DNA of 64,000 bases from Hydractinia symbiolongicarpus (taxonomy: Eukaryota > Cnidaria > Hydrozoa > Anthoathecata > Hydractiniidae). Numbering within the stretch: the first letter of the stretch is position 1; every line of letters starts with the position of its first letter. Below the pieces are notes generated by a model. The model worked only from the letters and a program-made list of their open reading frames with translations. It made no database searches and was not told where the DNA came from. The stretch is taken from the NCBI RefSeq assembly GCF_029227915.1, contig NC_079886.1, forward strand, positions 7,502,001-7,566,000. The letters run 5' to 3'. The position numbers were made by a program, and so were the translations under genes. Positions 47,705-61,298 of this stretch are shown in pieces.

Positions 47705-50700
47705 GTAATTCTTTTCATTTTTTTGTTGTTCTTTTTTATATTTTGTTTAGTGTTTATTAGCTGTGCTTTGCGTACATACATACATTCTAACCGTGGTTCT
47801 GAGGGTTGTTTAATGCCACCAGATAATGACCTGAATAAGGGTTTGGTTTTCAGAATTTTGTTGCATATTAGGATGCAATTTTTATCCTTGGTACTTAGGT
47901 CTAGTTGTAACCCTTCATGTCTTATTTCTCTTTAACCTGAGCTAAAATTTAAAAGTCCTCACATTTTTCCCCCAGAACTACATGCTAGTAATTTTTTTAC
48001 ACTTTTGTTCTTTATTCTATATTCTATATAGTATGTGTGTCACAGTATGTCATGATTTTGTTCATTTCACTAAGAAAAGGGAAACAAATATCTATGAACT
48101 TATTCTTTTTTTAATCCTTGTTTTTTTTTTCTTCCCAGCTATTGATAAAAATCAAGATTTGTGAATAATCCCACTATCATAGATTTATGGATGTAATGCT
48201 TGAAAAAATATAAATTATAATGACAACACATTTTTAGACCCTGCTACTAAATTTTGGTTGTTGCACATTCAGGACTACAACGCGGCAGGTATATGTGATC
48301 TTTGTTTATTGGATAAAAAGTATTTTGAAAATATTTACCCTTTTTCACTATTTCCCAGACTGCTGCTTGAGGAATGATTGCTACTTTTGCATGTTTATTG
48401 TTTAGTGGATCTTTTCAAACATAATTTAAATGTTTCTATTGATCACATTCCATCAAGTGTTGTATTGATACTACAGAAAAATCATCGAGAGAGTAAAGTT
48501 TGCATCAGAACAGATATAGGTGCCATTGAACCAGACATACTTGAAACGTTATATCCATTTCAGAGGAAAGGTGTCCTGTAAGAATTAATTTTTCCATCTG
48601 TTTGTCTTGTAATATATGCTATGCCATGCTTTCACATCTTGCTTAATACCAGACCCTCACACTAACAAGGGAACACGTAAGCAGGAATGCAATAGGTAGA
48701 ACATTTCTGTTAGTAGTTGATCAAAAAACTCAATATTATTATTATACCTGTAGGCAAAACCATCCATCAAATAATTCAAGATTTCACGTCCCTATTATTT
48801 AATGTGACAAGACTTTGTGCTAATTTTGTGTTTACCTCAAGTTGATACATAAACCTGGAGTACAATGCTTATATAATTATTTGTTTTCAGATTTAGTGTT
48901 GAAAAAAATGGCAGAGTTTTAATTGCTGACGATATGGGACTGGGAAAAACAGTTCAAGCAATCGCCTTAGCTTCGTATTATAAAAACGAATGGCCCGTAC
49001 TAGTTTTATGTCCATCATCAGTAAAAATGTCATGGCAACAAGTAAAGTGTTGTTTTTTGTTTTATGTATTTTAACTCACTTTTATTATTTCTTATTACAT
49101 TTGCATAACAAGTTTTTTCGGTAAGCTATGTATTATCTGTACTAGCTAATAAGTAAGTGGAAAATTTCATTTGGTCAGAAGAAGATCCATCATTTGAATA
49201 ATTCTAATGGTATCAGCAGCAGTATACAAATATTTTTTAAGAAATTTGTTTACTTACATGCCTCCTTTGTATAGAGCTTGAAATGTTGCTCAAGAAAATG
49301 TATAGGATCATGTTCTTTTGTTGAATAGTCAAAAAGATATTGGGGTTTAAAGGTCTTTTAATGAACAGTTGGATTTATGATATTGACATCATAATGTTTA
49401 ATTTTGGATTATTATTTGAGGCATACATTTATCAGCGACTTTTAAGAAGAATGAACATATCCACTTTGTTGGTCGCAGACACACAGATACAGTTAGCGTA
49501 TCACTATAACAGACTAGTTATTATAAGTGGAAAAATCCACTTTAAACAATGTTGTGTTTATCACAAAACGGTTTGTTGTTAATTTCATTAAAAAAAATCC
49601 AAATAAAACGTTTTAAACAAAATAGACAACAGCAATACCAGTTTAATTGCCTGTGATAATTTATAACAAAGCAATTATATTCCCTGTGGTCTTAAAACCT
49701 GTGATGGTAAATTGAAATTAGCTTACAATAGCTGAAATTCCAAGCCAATAAAATTGCTTCATTTGATCACATGATTATTTCCAGCTAGTAAAGAATGCAA
49801 ACAAAAGTTTCATAGAATACTTAGGTGATCTTTATTTTAGCCAGCCAATTCAATCTTCTTATTTGGATAAGATCTTTAATTCTAAGGATACTTAGCCTGC
49901 TTCTTAGCTCATCTGAACTCTTTCTGTCTCTCAGACTGGCGTTACACATCCACCTAACCATTCTCATATCATTCCTTTCTAAACGGTCAAGATCTTCCTG
50001 CTTCGCTGCCCATGTCTCACTACCGTACAACATACACTTCTTACACAGGCCTCATACAACCTACCTTGTACCTCAATTGACAAGACTCTGTTAGTCAACA
50101 AAGGAAGTAACTCTCTGAACTTTTTCTAAGCAGAACCTATCCTGCAAGTAACACTTCTTCCAACACGTCCTTCACTGTCCAACATATCCCGTAATTAACA
50201 GAAGTTCTCAACTATCTCTAACGAGCCACTGTTGTACATCATTAAAGCTGGAAATACTTTATTCTCTATAATCTCACCTCAGCAACGTTTGCATACAAAC
50301 TGAATGTCAGCTCTTAACCTTCCACCAATACTACTGCACTTCTTATGTACCCAATGCTTGCAAGTCTGACAAAAAATTGAGTTACTACCAACCCCTTTCC
50401 TGCAAACTCCACAAGGCCACTTTCCAACTACAAGTCCACACTTGGCTGCAATGCTACTAATCATGACCTTAGACTTTGCTGTGTTCACCCTTAGCCCTTT
50501 CTCTTCTAGTCCTTTCTTCCACTTCTCAAACTTTACAACTAATTCTTTCATCGACTCTGCTATGAGAACCAAATCATCTGCTTACAATAACTCCCATGGA
50601 CAACCTGTTCTGAACTTCATCGACAGCGCTTCTAAGACTAGAACAAACAACAAAGGACTAAGTACAGAACCCTGATGTACACCAACATTTACACTAAATT

Positions 50701-53700
50701 CATCACTAAGTGAATCCTTAATCCTGACACGACTCCTAGCATTGCTGTACGTAGACTGTACCATCGTAAGCCACTCATCCACACCTAATTTTCCCATAGC
50801 CCACCAAATAACTTTACATGGCACTCTATCAAAAGCTTTCTCTAAATTTACAAAGGCAAAATAGAGATTCTTTCTCTTTCCTAAATACTTTTCCTGAAGC
50901 TGTCTGAGTAAAAATATTGCATCTGTAGTGCCACATTTCCCAGAAATCTTCCTTGTCTCTGATAACCAAAATAATATCCGATTTAAAATATTCTTTCTAA
51001 ACACATGTAAGTTGTTTTACTTTTCAAAATACGTAAATACAAAAACAAAATTTTTATTACTACCAGTCGTAAGGTATTGTGATATAAAGCGTCTAATGCA
51101 TAACTTTTTAGATTTTATTTTACTACTCATGTGAGTAATTTTAGTTCTTTTTTAATATAAAACAATTTCTCGCTAATTGCTAGCTATGTTTATATTAAGT
51201 ATAATATAATCTTAAAACTATTGCTAAAAATTATTTAATTTTATTTTTCTATGTATTCTTTAAGACATCAAAATTTAGAAAGTTTTTTTTCCGACGTGAC
51301 GCAAAAAGTGAAAGTAGGTTTGTTGTCTTTTAATTACATAGTCCTAGATATTTGTCAAAAAATCAATATGGTAGATGTGGTGCACATGTTGGAAAATGTT
51401 TGGATCAATGGATTGGTCCAGACTAATTTTATTTATTAACAAGGAATTGAACTATTAGCTAGAATTGTTTAGCAGAAATATACTTGATTTATAAAACTTA
51501 TTTTTAGTTTTTATGGGTATTTCATGGATGTTCTTGGAGTGCGAATTATCGCACGCCAAAAATGGCATGCGTGGGCGTGTGCTTGTACCATTACACGCAA
51601 TTCCTGGTGAGGCCTGTAATTTTAGTCTTAGGTGATCCCTGTTAACACAGGAAATAAAGTCAATTCTTTCCATGTTATTTGACCTCAAACTTGGTTTCGT
51701 TAATTTTAAATGTGTTATTAATGTCAATCCATTCTTAATTGCTAAACATATGTCCACTTTTCCAATTACAGATACAGTAATTGTAATATTTTAATGGAGT
51801 AGCTGATAATGTGAAAAAAAAAAATCACATGAACAGAAGTGCCAAAGATCTGTCATTTAAATTTTGCTGACGTCAGCGATGACCCATCAAACAAAACAAA
51901 AATTTTAGAAAATTCTTCAGCTTTTCCCTATACTGTGTAGAATTTGAAGTGCTGATCAAGAAAATGTGTGAAATCATGTGCATTTGTTTAACAATTAAAG
52001 AGGTATTGAGATTTAAAGGTTTTCAATTTAACCTGTTGGTTCCAAATTGAATCAATTGCCATAGCTTTGGGGAATTTGAAAAATTTCGTCTCAGGTCGTC
52101 CCTAGTAAACTGCGCAGTGAAAAATAAGTGACGTCACCACCCTATATGCAAGTTATTTGGCCTTAATAATGATGAGATGATTTGTGCTTTTGAAGAATGG
52201 TTAAGGAGGTATTGGGATTTAAAGGTTTTGTGATGCCGTCAACAACCCATCAATTCTAAAAAGGGTGAGATGACCCAACTTTAGGAAATTGGTCCAATTT
52301 TGGTGTTAGGTGGTTCCTAGTTACTCATGCTAGAGATGTCAGTTATTTCCATCAAAAGCATTCAGAATCAAGTTAAACCTGATATTATATATTTTAACCA
52401 AGGTGCTACCAAAATAATGGAATTATTAATTTATATGGATTTATGGACGTACATAATTAAAGTGACCCAATAAATACTTTTTTTAACAAAAAAAAAACTT
52501 TTGAAAAATAATTAATATACTGAGTATGTGTCTGAACCATTACAGTATCCTAACATGTGTACAAACCTTAATAACTACATTTAGAAGTCTTTATTGGGTC
52601 CGAAATGTTCTTCAGAAACTGACCAGAGTCATTTAACAGGCTAACCTAGTATGGTTTGTTGTCACTGGTCAAGTAGCATACATTACTCTGATTTTCTCAA
52701 ATGTAAATTAAACAACGGAATTGGGTGTGTCACTATTGTGAATGTATTGTAGTTGGTCCTTTTTAATAGCAAGATAGTTTATGCAGCTTCTGCAACTTGT
52801 CATATTTTGTGATAAAAAGTAAGATTTCTTGTATTTTTTAATGAACAAATCAGTTGCTTACAAGATCAAAGCCTAGTTTTTTTAAAGTCGAAAACTTCGC
52901 AGTTAATATGGGGTGGTGTAGACAAAATAATTGTGATTCAATTTCTTCTTGTAGCATTTCCTTTCATTCATTCCCTCCTTAACAGAAGATGGTGTGAATA
53001 TTGTGTTCACAGGTAAAGATAATCCAACTATTGGGGATGTAAACATTATCAGTTATGATATGGCATCAAAATTAGCAGATGTTATAGCGTCAAAAAGATT
53101 CAAAGTAATCATAGCGGTATGTTTGTCATTGTTGGTGGTTTTTTCTGTGTTTATAACCCACGTTTGATTTCGTGTTCAAAATTTAGAAAAAAACATGCTT
53201 AATTTGTATTGAAATATTTTAAACAAAAAGCTGCAAGACTTTTACAATTCTTGAAAGAAATATGTGCTTAAAACTCTGTTTCTAGACTGGATGCATTGAC
53301 AGGCAAGAATACTACTGTATATTTAAGCACAAGCATATTTTGGGTATTATGGTGCTTTCGTTATTCTGCTGATGCAATGATTAAAAACCACCAAATGTGT
53401 GTTGTTGTAATAATTACTTTTTCACTTGATGATATTCGTGAGCCTGTGCATGAAGTTGCAAAAAAGATTAATCTTTCTTGTACAATCAAGAACTGTAAAT
53501 TGTTTTTCAAAGAGCATTTTATAATGGTGTCAAAGTTATCTACATTTAAGAAAACATTTCTAGTTGTACATCCAAAAAGGAAGTTGAAAATTGTCTCCTA
53601 TTAAACAGGAGCATTTTTAGAACCTATTTTTGAAACTTCATAGAGAACGTAATCAAGCAGCTTTTAAATTGTTTGACTATATCATAGTAATTTTCTTAAA

Positions 53701-56700
53701 GCTGTGGTAATTAAATTAAAAATATTTACCTAATATTTTGCTATAGCATTTAGCTATTCCAATGGTTTACTGCAACAGTAACAATGTCATTCATTACAAA
53801 TGTCCAGCTACTGTGTTATTATTTTGCTGTCTGTTAATTTGATTGAATTCCGAAGTTGTATTTCAGAGAAAAAACACTCCCAAAACTTGAAAAAAGCATA
53901 GAAATTAGGAAAATAGAATGTGCAATCCAGTGTGTGAAAACTAATAAAGATTGTAGAAATAAATTAAGAATACAGTAGATGTTTTCCTGGAACAGTATTG
54001 ATTTTCTCCTATTGCTGGTAGTTTTTTGCTAATTCAAATCTTACGTTATGTTTTTTTTTAGGATGAATCACATTTGTTAAAAAATAGGAATGCAATTCGA
54101 ACTAAAAATATCGTTCCAATTATACAGGTATTATTGCATATTAAAATAATTTGAAATTTTCTAGGATTTCTGAAAACACGTTTTACTGAATTACAATGTT
54201 TTGTAAGTATTTTTTAGCCACCATATATTTAAATCTGTTTTATAATACTTACTGTTTGTATGTGGCAGAGATGCTAAATGAAAATAATGAGGGCTAAATT
54301 TCTGTGTATTTTGCCATCCCGTGAATTCTCTACGGGAGTACAACCATGGACATAATTAGTAGAAAATGCCAAAGATTATCTTTGTTTCCCTCTTTCCTAT
54401 GTCGTATGTTCTTTATGCAGATTTGAGTCGAAAAATTGTTATGCGCCTAGTCAATACTGAATTGGGGTGGAAGGGGTGATAAAATGTAAAATATTATCAT
54501 GTCTTGTGTTTGTAGAAGTCAAAACGAGCTATATTATTGTCTGGTACACCAGCTTTATCAAGACCAAAAGAATTGTACACTCAAATAGCGGCACTGTATA
54601 AGTTTCTGTTTCCCAACTATATCAAGTTTAGTCAACGATATTGTGATGCCAAACAGGTTGGTGTTCCTTCATCTCCTTGCACGTTTATTTTGTTTCATAA
54701 GAAACCTAGCAGCCTCGGTTTCTTAATTATTTCATGATTTTGGTATGAACAGCTTTCTATGTGGTTTCTTAAGAATTCCTAAGAAAGAAGGCGTAACCTT
54801 TCAAATTAAGTATTGTGCAGAAAAGTTAATTCGTTCTTTGTGTGTAGGAAATGCAATGTTAAATTATTCTCTATTATTTCTGAAAATTTGCATAAGATTG
54901 TTTAGAGAAGTTCCAGGACTGTACTTTTTGTACATCCATTGTATTTTATAAATTAGGGTAGATTTGGTTGGGATGATTCTGGATGCTCTAACTACGAGGA
55001 ATTAAATAGTGTTTTAAAATGTACAATGATGATCCGGTAAGCCGATACGCCTGTATTATTATCCATGACCATGCAAACTTGTACTTTTTACACCTTCGTA
55101 TTTTTATAGGAACAACTAGTGTATTAAAAAATTCCAAATGTGTCTAATGTCTATCCCCAGTACCAATTGCATTGTAAGGGAAAAAAACGTCGCAGTTAAT
55201 TCTCATTACTCTAATTTTTCAGACGAGTAAAGGAAGATGTTTTGCAAGATTTACCACCAAAAAGCAGGAGCATAGTAAGTTACTTCTGTTTTTAAGCAGG
55301 AAGTTCTAGATTTCCTTTTTAAGGCCCTACTAAATAACCAAGTGTTACCAAGCGCCCTTTCAGTACACTAACATCATAGTAAATCTGATTGTGTTGAAGC
55401 ATAATTGAACAGTTGGCATTTTAATTGACACTTGATGAATATGAAAACTTATATACAAATTGTTGCCACCTAAAATTTCAGAATCATGTGATATACCCTT
55501 AGAAGACAACACTAACTGGCTTCCGTCAGTATGACCCAGAAAAATCAGTGTTTTTTTATCACAGACAGGCATACCTTTGGTATCTCTTTCCATATTTCTT
55601 TACTAAGCAACTTTTATTTCTTTCTGTTAGGTGTTCCTGGATCCCACATTGATCCAGAAAACAAAAGATTTGCTGAAGGCTGAAGCTATTCTCCTAAATA
55701 AGGTGCTGAAAGGTTTTAAGCATGTTTTTTTTGAAAATACCACTTTATGTGGTAGCTGTCTACCACACAAAGTTGTTGATTTTTTGAATAAAAAAGATAC
55801 TTCTGATAATATTCGTGCATGTTGTGACCTCCAATCTCAAATAAACCTTTAAAAATACCATAATGACATGCTCGATGATATATAAAAAAATATATAAATA
55901 GTATATATAAATATAAAACGACAAATATTTTTTTCTTAGTTATCTCTTAGAAGATTTAATTTGCTCGCAGAGTTTATATCTCGAAAACAATTTCTGCTAG
56001 ATATACCTCTGTTTCAGAAGAAAAGGTACAAGGATTAATGAATATTGAGACAAAACTGAAATAGTAATTTTCTGGACAAGCTCAACGTCAGTTTTTTTCG
56101 TAAATACGCATTGTTTAGATATTATCGCAGTGCGGAGGTAAAGAAGGACAACAGACTAGCACGAAGAGCAACTTTTCGATAAAACTCGGAACCAGACTTA
56201 AAAAGCAAATCCGAGCCACCGTTTTAGTACTCCAGTAAAGTAATTTGAATATTGTGATTTTTATGCGATAAGCTTTAAATACCTGTATACCTTTTACACT
56301 CGAGAAACGGGAACTCGAAAAAATGTGTTCATTAATTTTTTATGTTTTCCCAGTTTATCGCTTTATGACAAAACTATCATAATTCGATAACAAATTTATC
56401 TGCCTTTTAGAAAATATATACTTTTATTTCTCAGTTTAGGAAATACAAGTATTCTCCATATTAGTAATAGGTGTTTCATGTATCCCGAAACAATGTCTGT
56501 CAGGGAAAAATAATGTTAATAATAAGCCCATCTTTTTGTCCAAGTTTTGACTACGTTAAAGCATATTAGTAAATTCTGTCTGTGTTTAGAATGGTGACCA
56601 GGAAAGTGCAGTACGAACATATTACCAAGCAACAGCTGCTGTGAAGATCAAAGGTGTTTGGTATGTGAAACGTATTTTGTTGCCTGGTTGTTTTTCGTAA

Positions 56701-59700
56701 ATCATTTCTTAAATCACACTTAAGATTTTTTGTTAAAACATGATTCTGCAGTCATTACCAGATCAATTTTTTGCTTCACTTTGAATTATTTACCTCGTTG
56801 CCATAGCACAAACTTGTGCCCGGGGCATTATCTGTTTCTGATTGGGTAGGCTTGTTTTTTTGTTTTGTGACCAAAATTGACACAGGGAACAAGAAAAAGA
56901 ATTTGAGACATGAGTGAGTGACATCAGAATATATCTAATACTGTTTTTATTAGTTCAAATATGGTAAGTTATCATACTTAAAGCTGACATTTTGGAAAAA
57001 AGTTGCATTTATATAAAAAAGCTTCCAAGTAAAGCTTTAAAAATAATGAAGACAGCTAGTGCAAGAAGTATTTCAAATATCATTGTACATTGAAATTGTG
57101 TTTATTTTATATACTTAAAACTGATTCACACAGACCAAATTTGTTTTATGAACAAAAACTTGTTGGCTCAAAAAATTAATTCAGTTAAAATATGAATAAA
57201 GATAATGGTAACTTTTCAATTATTGACACTAAACCTGTTCTCGGCCGAATTTGTTCAAAATATAGAAACACATCTAGCTTTCAGCTTTAAACTTTCACGT
57301 GGGCTTTTCAGACATTTTCGCGTTGGGTCTCGATTACCTGTAAAAATGTATCTCTATATGAATCCGAAATCTATGCGTCAACAATGGGAAATAAATTTTC
57401 TTTTCTTTTATTGGTTGAAAATTGTAACGCTTGGTTTCCGTTTCATATAGATTTTTATGTGTATTAATCTTGTGACACAGTGTTATTATTTTGTGCAGTG
57501 AATTCCTATCGGACAAACTAGAATTTCAACAAAAATTAATCGTATTCGCTCACCATCAGATCATGTTGGATGCTATTGAACAAATGCTCAAGAAAAAGGT
57601 TTGGTTCTTTTGTTGATATTACACGACCAGATGTTTACCGACTGGTGGCCTTGTGGTAGAGCGCTCGCCTTCAGTGCGGAATGTCATGCCAGAGACTATA
57701 TCCTTTTCTGCTTAACTTTTAGCATGAGAATAGGATTGATATCTTGGGTGGTTGTCTAGTTGATCGGTTGTTGTGCTTGCACGCCTTCCGTAGCTAAAAT
57801 GGAAGCTTTAAATACACCCCCTTCGCAGGACCCTTATTCATAACAGTTTCTATAGAAACTGAAAAGGCTATATAAGAAAAATATAAAAAAGATAAGGATA
57901 TATGCTTAAGTGTAGGTTCAAATTTATTAAAAGAAGTCAGCATAGCTGGGTATATAATAATGCGCTTTTCTGCATGATTTGAAAGTTATATGTTTTTTAA
58001 AATGTGAGCCACTCACTACAGGAGAGGGACGTAAAAATTTTTAAAAAAGCCTTTTATTTTATTGACTTTATTGTTGATTTTACCACAAGCTATAATGACT
58101 AGTATATATTTTTGACATGAGTATACAATGAACGTATTTTGGACCTAAAAGTGAAGATTTGTCAAGTATAATCAAGCTTTTTTCAAAAATTAATATGCTT
58201 ACAAAAACATGCACGTAAATTGAATATGTCATGGTGTTTTTAAATTCTCCAACTCCACGAAAAAACTCTTCTTCGGCATATACGGACTGGTTCTGTTTTA
58301 TGTCATTGTTCGTCATTTTAGAATATCACATCAGTACGTATAGATGGTACAACACACAGTAGAACGCGCCAAAGAATGATCGATTTCTTTAATAACGATC
58401 AGTCTTGCTTGGTAGCCATCTTATCAATCACAGCCGCTGGTCAAGGTGTGTTAGGAATACTCATTAAACGTACTTGGTTCTTGGTCTTGACTGTGTCTTC
58501 TACGAACTTTCAAATACATGCATTGATTCACATCAGCAAACTATTTGTCAGTCCAGCATTCTCCTTCATTGTCATTCATTTGGAGTTTAATGCCCTATAG
58601 TTGACTCTTTATTTAGCGGACACCTTTGGTGCAATTCATTTTGTCCATTAATTAGCTGTCACTTTTGGTCCAATCGCTTTATGTTCATTAATTAGCTGTC
58701 ACTTTTGGTCCAATCACGTTTAGTTTATTAATTAGCGGTTATTTTTGGTCCAATCAATTTGTATCCGTTAATTAACGGTCACTTTTGGTGTAATCACTTT
58801 TTCCCGTTGTGTTGTTGTAGTGTTTTAAGCTTTTTGGATTTAACTAAAGTATAGCGTAGTTTCGAATCTTAGCATTTTTTCAAAGCCGCCGTAAAACATA
58901 ATTTCTGTTTGGGTCTGTAGTAAATAACCGTATCTTGGGGTTATGTGTATTTCTTTGCATATCATTAGTTTTAAAATTTTTATGTTAAATGTAGGTATCA
59001 CGCTTACTGGCTCAAGTATTATAATTTTTGCCGAATTGTATTGGAATCCAGGGGTAAGAAAATTTTACTACGTGATCAGAATTTAATATGTTGTTCCATT
59101 CATTTTGGTTTTTCCTATTAACCATTTGTTTCTGTTGTTATGTTAGCATTTGATACAAGCTGAAGATAGAGCACACAGGATTGGTCAAACCAACTGTGTT
59201 ACTGCTATCTACCTGATTGCGAAGGAAACTGCTGATGACTACATATGGTATGATATTTGGATCCTATTTCTTTTATGCTAAGGGAAAAAATCAAAAAAAA
59301 AAAGTCTCGCGAAAAAAAAGTATTTTTCGCGAATTGCTAAAAAAAAAAGATTTTACCTGGAATTTGTTTTTGTGATCTCGGAGAAGTCAAAATTTTAAGT
59401 AAAGTAATTTTAGGAATTTCCCATTATAATCAAGTGTGAATGACAGTAAAGAAAGGGGGTGCTTTTCCCATTGGAATTAAACATCAAAAAATGATTTTTT
59501 CGTACGCGTATTACAAAAAAATCAAATTTGTTACGATAATTTAATTTCGCGAATTTGTAAATTTTATATTTTTTGCGAGAATCGCGAAGTTTTTTTCCCG
59601 CGAAATGTAGCTGCATGCAGTCGTTTAGACACATAAAATACGGCTGATTTTATTACCAGATCCTTTCAAATCTTTCGAGAGATGTAGACTGCGTGTATTT

Positions 59701-60209
59701 TTACTTGGAACTAACTGCAACCCCACCCTCTAGAAATATTCTTTTGATTTATATGTTAAACCGCGTCGTTAGAGAAACCTGCTTCTGATTTAGGGAGAAG
59801 GTGAAAAGCAAACTAGCAGTGTTGACTTGTCTTGGTATTGGGAAGAAGAAAGGATTAGATGGTGTTGCGTCTTCTTTCACTGTATGTATAATCTTTGTAT
59901 GTATAATCTTGATTAGGCTGTATTTACATTACAATTTCGTCTTATCTTTCTTAGGCTGTGTTTACATGACAATCTCATCTAATCTTGCTTAGACTGTATT
60001 TGTATTAAAATTTCGTCTTAATTTGCTGCTGCCAGAACTAATTTGGTTAGATTTATTTTTTGTGTTTTAATTTTAAGAATCCCAAACAGAAGCGAATCCT
60101 CGATTACTTCACGGAGTTGCTGGACAAAGAGAACGATTTTCACGGGTTTTTTGACGAAAATTCATCGACTGTTTCTCAACCTCCAGAGAAACGCGTAAAG
60201 CTTACGTAA
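46453..60209 (+). CDS. SMARCAL1: SMARCAL1-like annealing helicase
   Basis: SMARCAL1 is an SNF2-family ATPase that rewinds RPA-coated DNA and remodels stalled replication forks. I find 17 coding exons with continuous phase and 957 residues: 46453-47704, 48238-48288, 48406-48577, 48891-49041, 52955-53116, 54062-54127, 54516-54656, 54957-55036, 55223-55274, 55631-55702, 56590-56660, 57499-57598, 58322-58445, 58995-59053, 59147-59247, 59794-59881, 60078-60209. Helicase motifs: [45 protein letters not shown]. One HARP domain precedes the ATPase ([14 protein letters not shown] to [11 protein letters not shown]); the human protein has two. The large intron 49042-52954 holds a LINE. Identity is strong; ZRANB3 is the nearest alternative but lacks HARP. 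Confidence 0.93.
49165..49540 (+). repeat. Dispersed repeat copy in SMARCAL1 intron
   Basis: Contains TCAAGAAAATGTATAGGATC, a shortened GGGGTTTAAAGGTC segment, GAACATATCCACTTTG and GCGTATCACTATAACAGACT, as in the units at 26880-28570. It is deleted in the middle. Confidence 0.65.
49838..51005 (-). mobile_element. Inactive LINE fragment with reverse transcriptase core
   Basis: The minus strand shows [19 protein letters not shown], motif A as [29 protein letters not shown], then [14 protein letters not shown], followed by a PHD-like finger (CGVC ... FCQTC ... HKKC ... CKRC) and [20 protein letters not shown]. The catalytic Asp of motif A is Asn. The Tyr codon before ADD is TAA, so the catalytic core is disrupted by a stop. 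The 3' tail present in the 25928-26787 copy is missing. It lies antisense in the SMARCAL1 intron. Confidence 0.92.
51800..52400 (+). repeat. Dispersed repeat copy in SMARCAL1 intron
   Basis: Contains GCTGACGTCAGCGATGACCC, TGCTGATCAAGAAAATGTGTG and GTGACGTCACCACC, the marks of the family at 26880-28570; part of the unit is repeated near 52180-52350. Confidence 0.65.
57644..57875 (+). mobile_element. tRNA-derived SINE, family 1, second copy
   Basis: GGTGGCCTTGTGGTAGAGCG and CTCGCCTTCAGTGCGGAA give a tRNA-like head, but the B box is degraded. The body (TTTTCTGCTTAAC, GGATTGATATCTTGGG, GTTGTGCTTGCACG, AAAATGGAAGCTTT) matches the copy at 10592-10880. It is in a SMARCAL1 intron and is not a functional tRNA gene. 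Confidence 0.65.
58600..58805 (+). repeat. Tandem repeat of about 38-40 bp, 5 copies
   Basis: Units of the type ATTAATTAGCTGTCACTTTT followed by GGTCCAATCA repeat through a SMARCAL1 intron. The first part (TAGCGGACACC) resembles pogo/Tigger terminal sequence, so the array may have grown from a transposon end. Confidence 0.75.
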
Positions 60210-60578
60210 ACACAAGTGACACACCAATTCCAAAAATTTTTTACCATGAACTAGTTTCTAGCTTCCCTTAAATGTTGTAAGTCTTTGGTAACATGTGGTC
60301 GAGGTATTAACGTTCTGGATCAGCTTGTTTCAAAAGAGAGAATATAAACCATTTTGGACTACATAAAGTCCATGTTCACAGCATAAAACTTTTGCGCCAA
60401 GCCATCCAACTCAAACCCTACACCTTCAAACGTTAATTTAATAACGAATTGTTTGATAAATTTTTTGTTCCATTTTGATATTGCGGTTAATAGCAACAAA
60501 CTTTATATTTTTTCCTTGTCGAGTTTTTATTATTTTTTTTTTGTTCTTTAACTTTCGAAATTTTTTAGTATAATTATA

Positions 60579-60783
60579 GGAAATTAACGAATCATAACAT
60601 TTTTTTCTTTTGTCAGGCTTAATTCTGTGTAAGCGTTAAATAAGCAATACATTACACTCGTATCCGTGTTAATTTTGTTGCTTTTAAAATATCGCTAAAC
60701 AAATGAAGTTTTTGAATTTCGCTAAACCAGTTACCACTGTACTTATATATTCGAGTTGCTACAAAAGTGATTCGTTAATTTCC
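60579..60783. mobile_element. 205-bp TIR element with TA flanks
   Basis: GGAAATTAACGAATCA at the left end and its exact complement at the right end. TA borders both sides (60577-60578 and 60784-60785), consistent with a Tc1/mariner-type MITE. No coding capacity. Confidence 0.7.
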
Positions 60784-61298
60784 TATATTTAAATTATTCC
60801 GGGAAGAAATTATTGTGGCATGGTTTAGCATATAGTGTTAATTTTCAGTGTTGAAACTTGTTTATTCTGTGTCGTGTTTGTGCTTGCGATGCGATTTTCA
60901 TCGTGTTTGTTTCGTGTTATGTTTTCTTGCTTTTTTTTTTTTGATTTTTTGATTCTTTTTTTTCCGTCTTTTGTTTTGTTGATAGTTTAAACTAACCATC
61001 ATACCCGCGTGATTTTTTTAGTCGGTTTACTAGTTAATCGTTTTGTCACAGACGTGTGTGTGTGAGAATTCATTAAAAAAAAAAAAATTCGTCTTGAGTT
61101 TTTCTGATTTTCGTCACCTTTTAAAATTTTTATAGGGCCAGCATTGTTAGTGAGGGAAGGGCAAAGATATTCATTAACGGTCACTTCTCTTCCTCAAGCC
61201 TTTTTTTGATACCTCAAGATATTTTATAAGAGAAATGATAATCTGTAGATATATTTTATTTATATTAAAAGTGATATTCTTTTTTGTTTAATTTAAAG

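Noticed and set aside
53296-53604. 102-residue open frame in a SMARCAL1 intron
   Set aside because: No known domain; exons on both sides join in phase without it. Its open frame is compatible with chance.
55631-55852. Longer reading of SMARCAL1 exon 10 to a stop at 55852
   Set aside because: A GTGCTG donor at 55703 joins the next exon in phase, giving the expected helicase order; the extension would truncate the enzyme.
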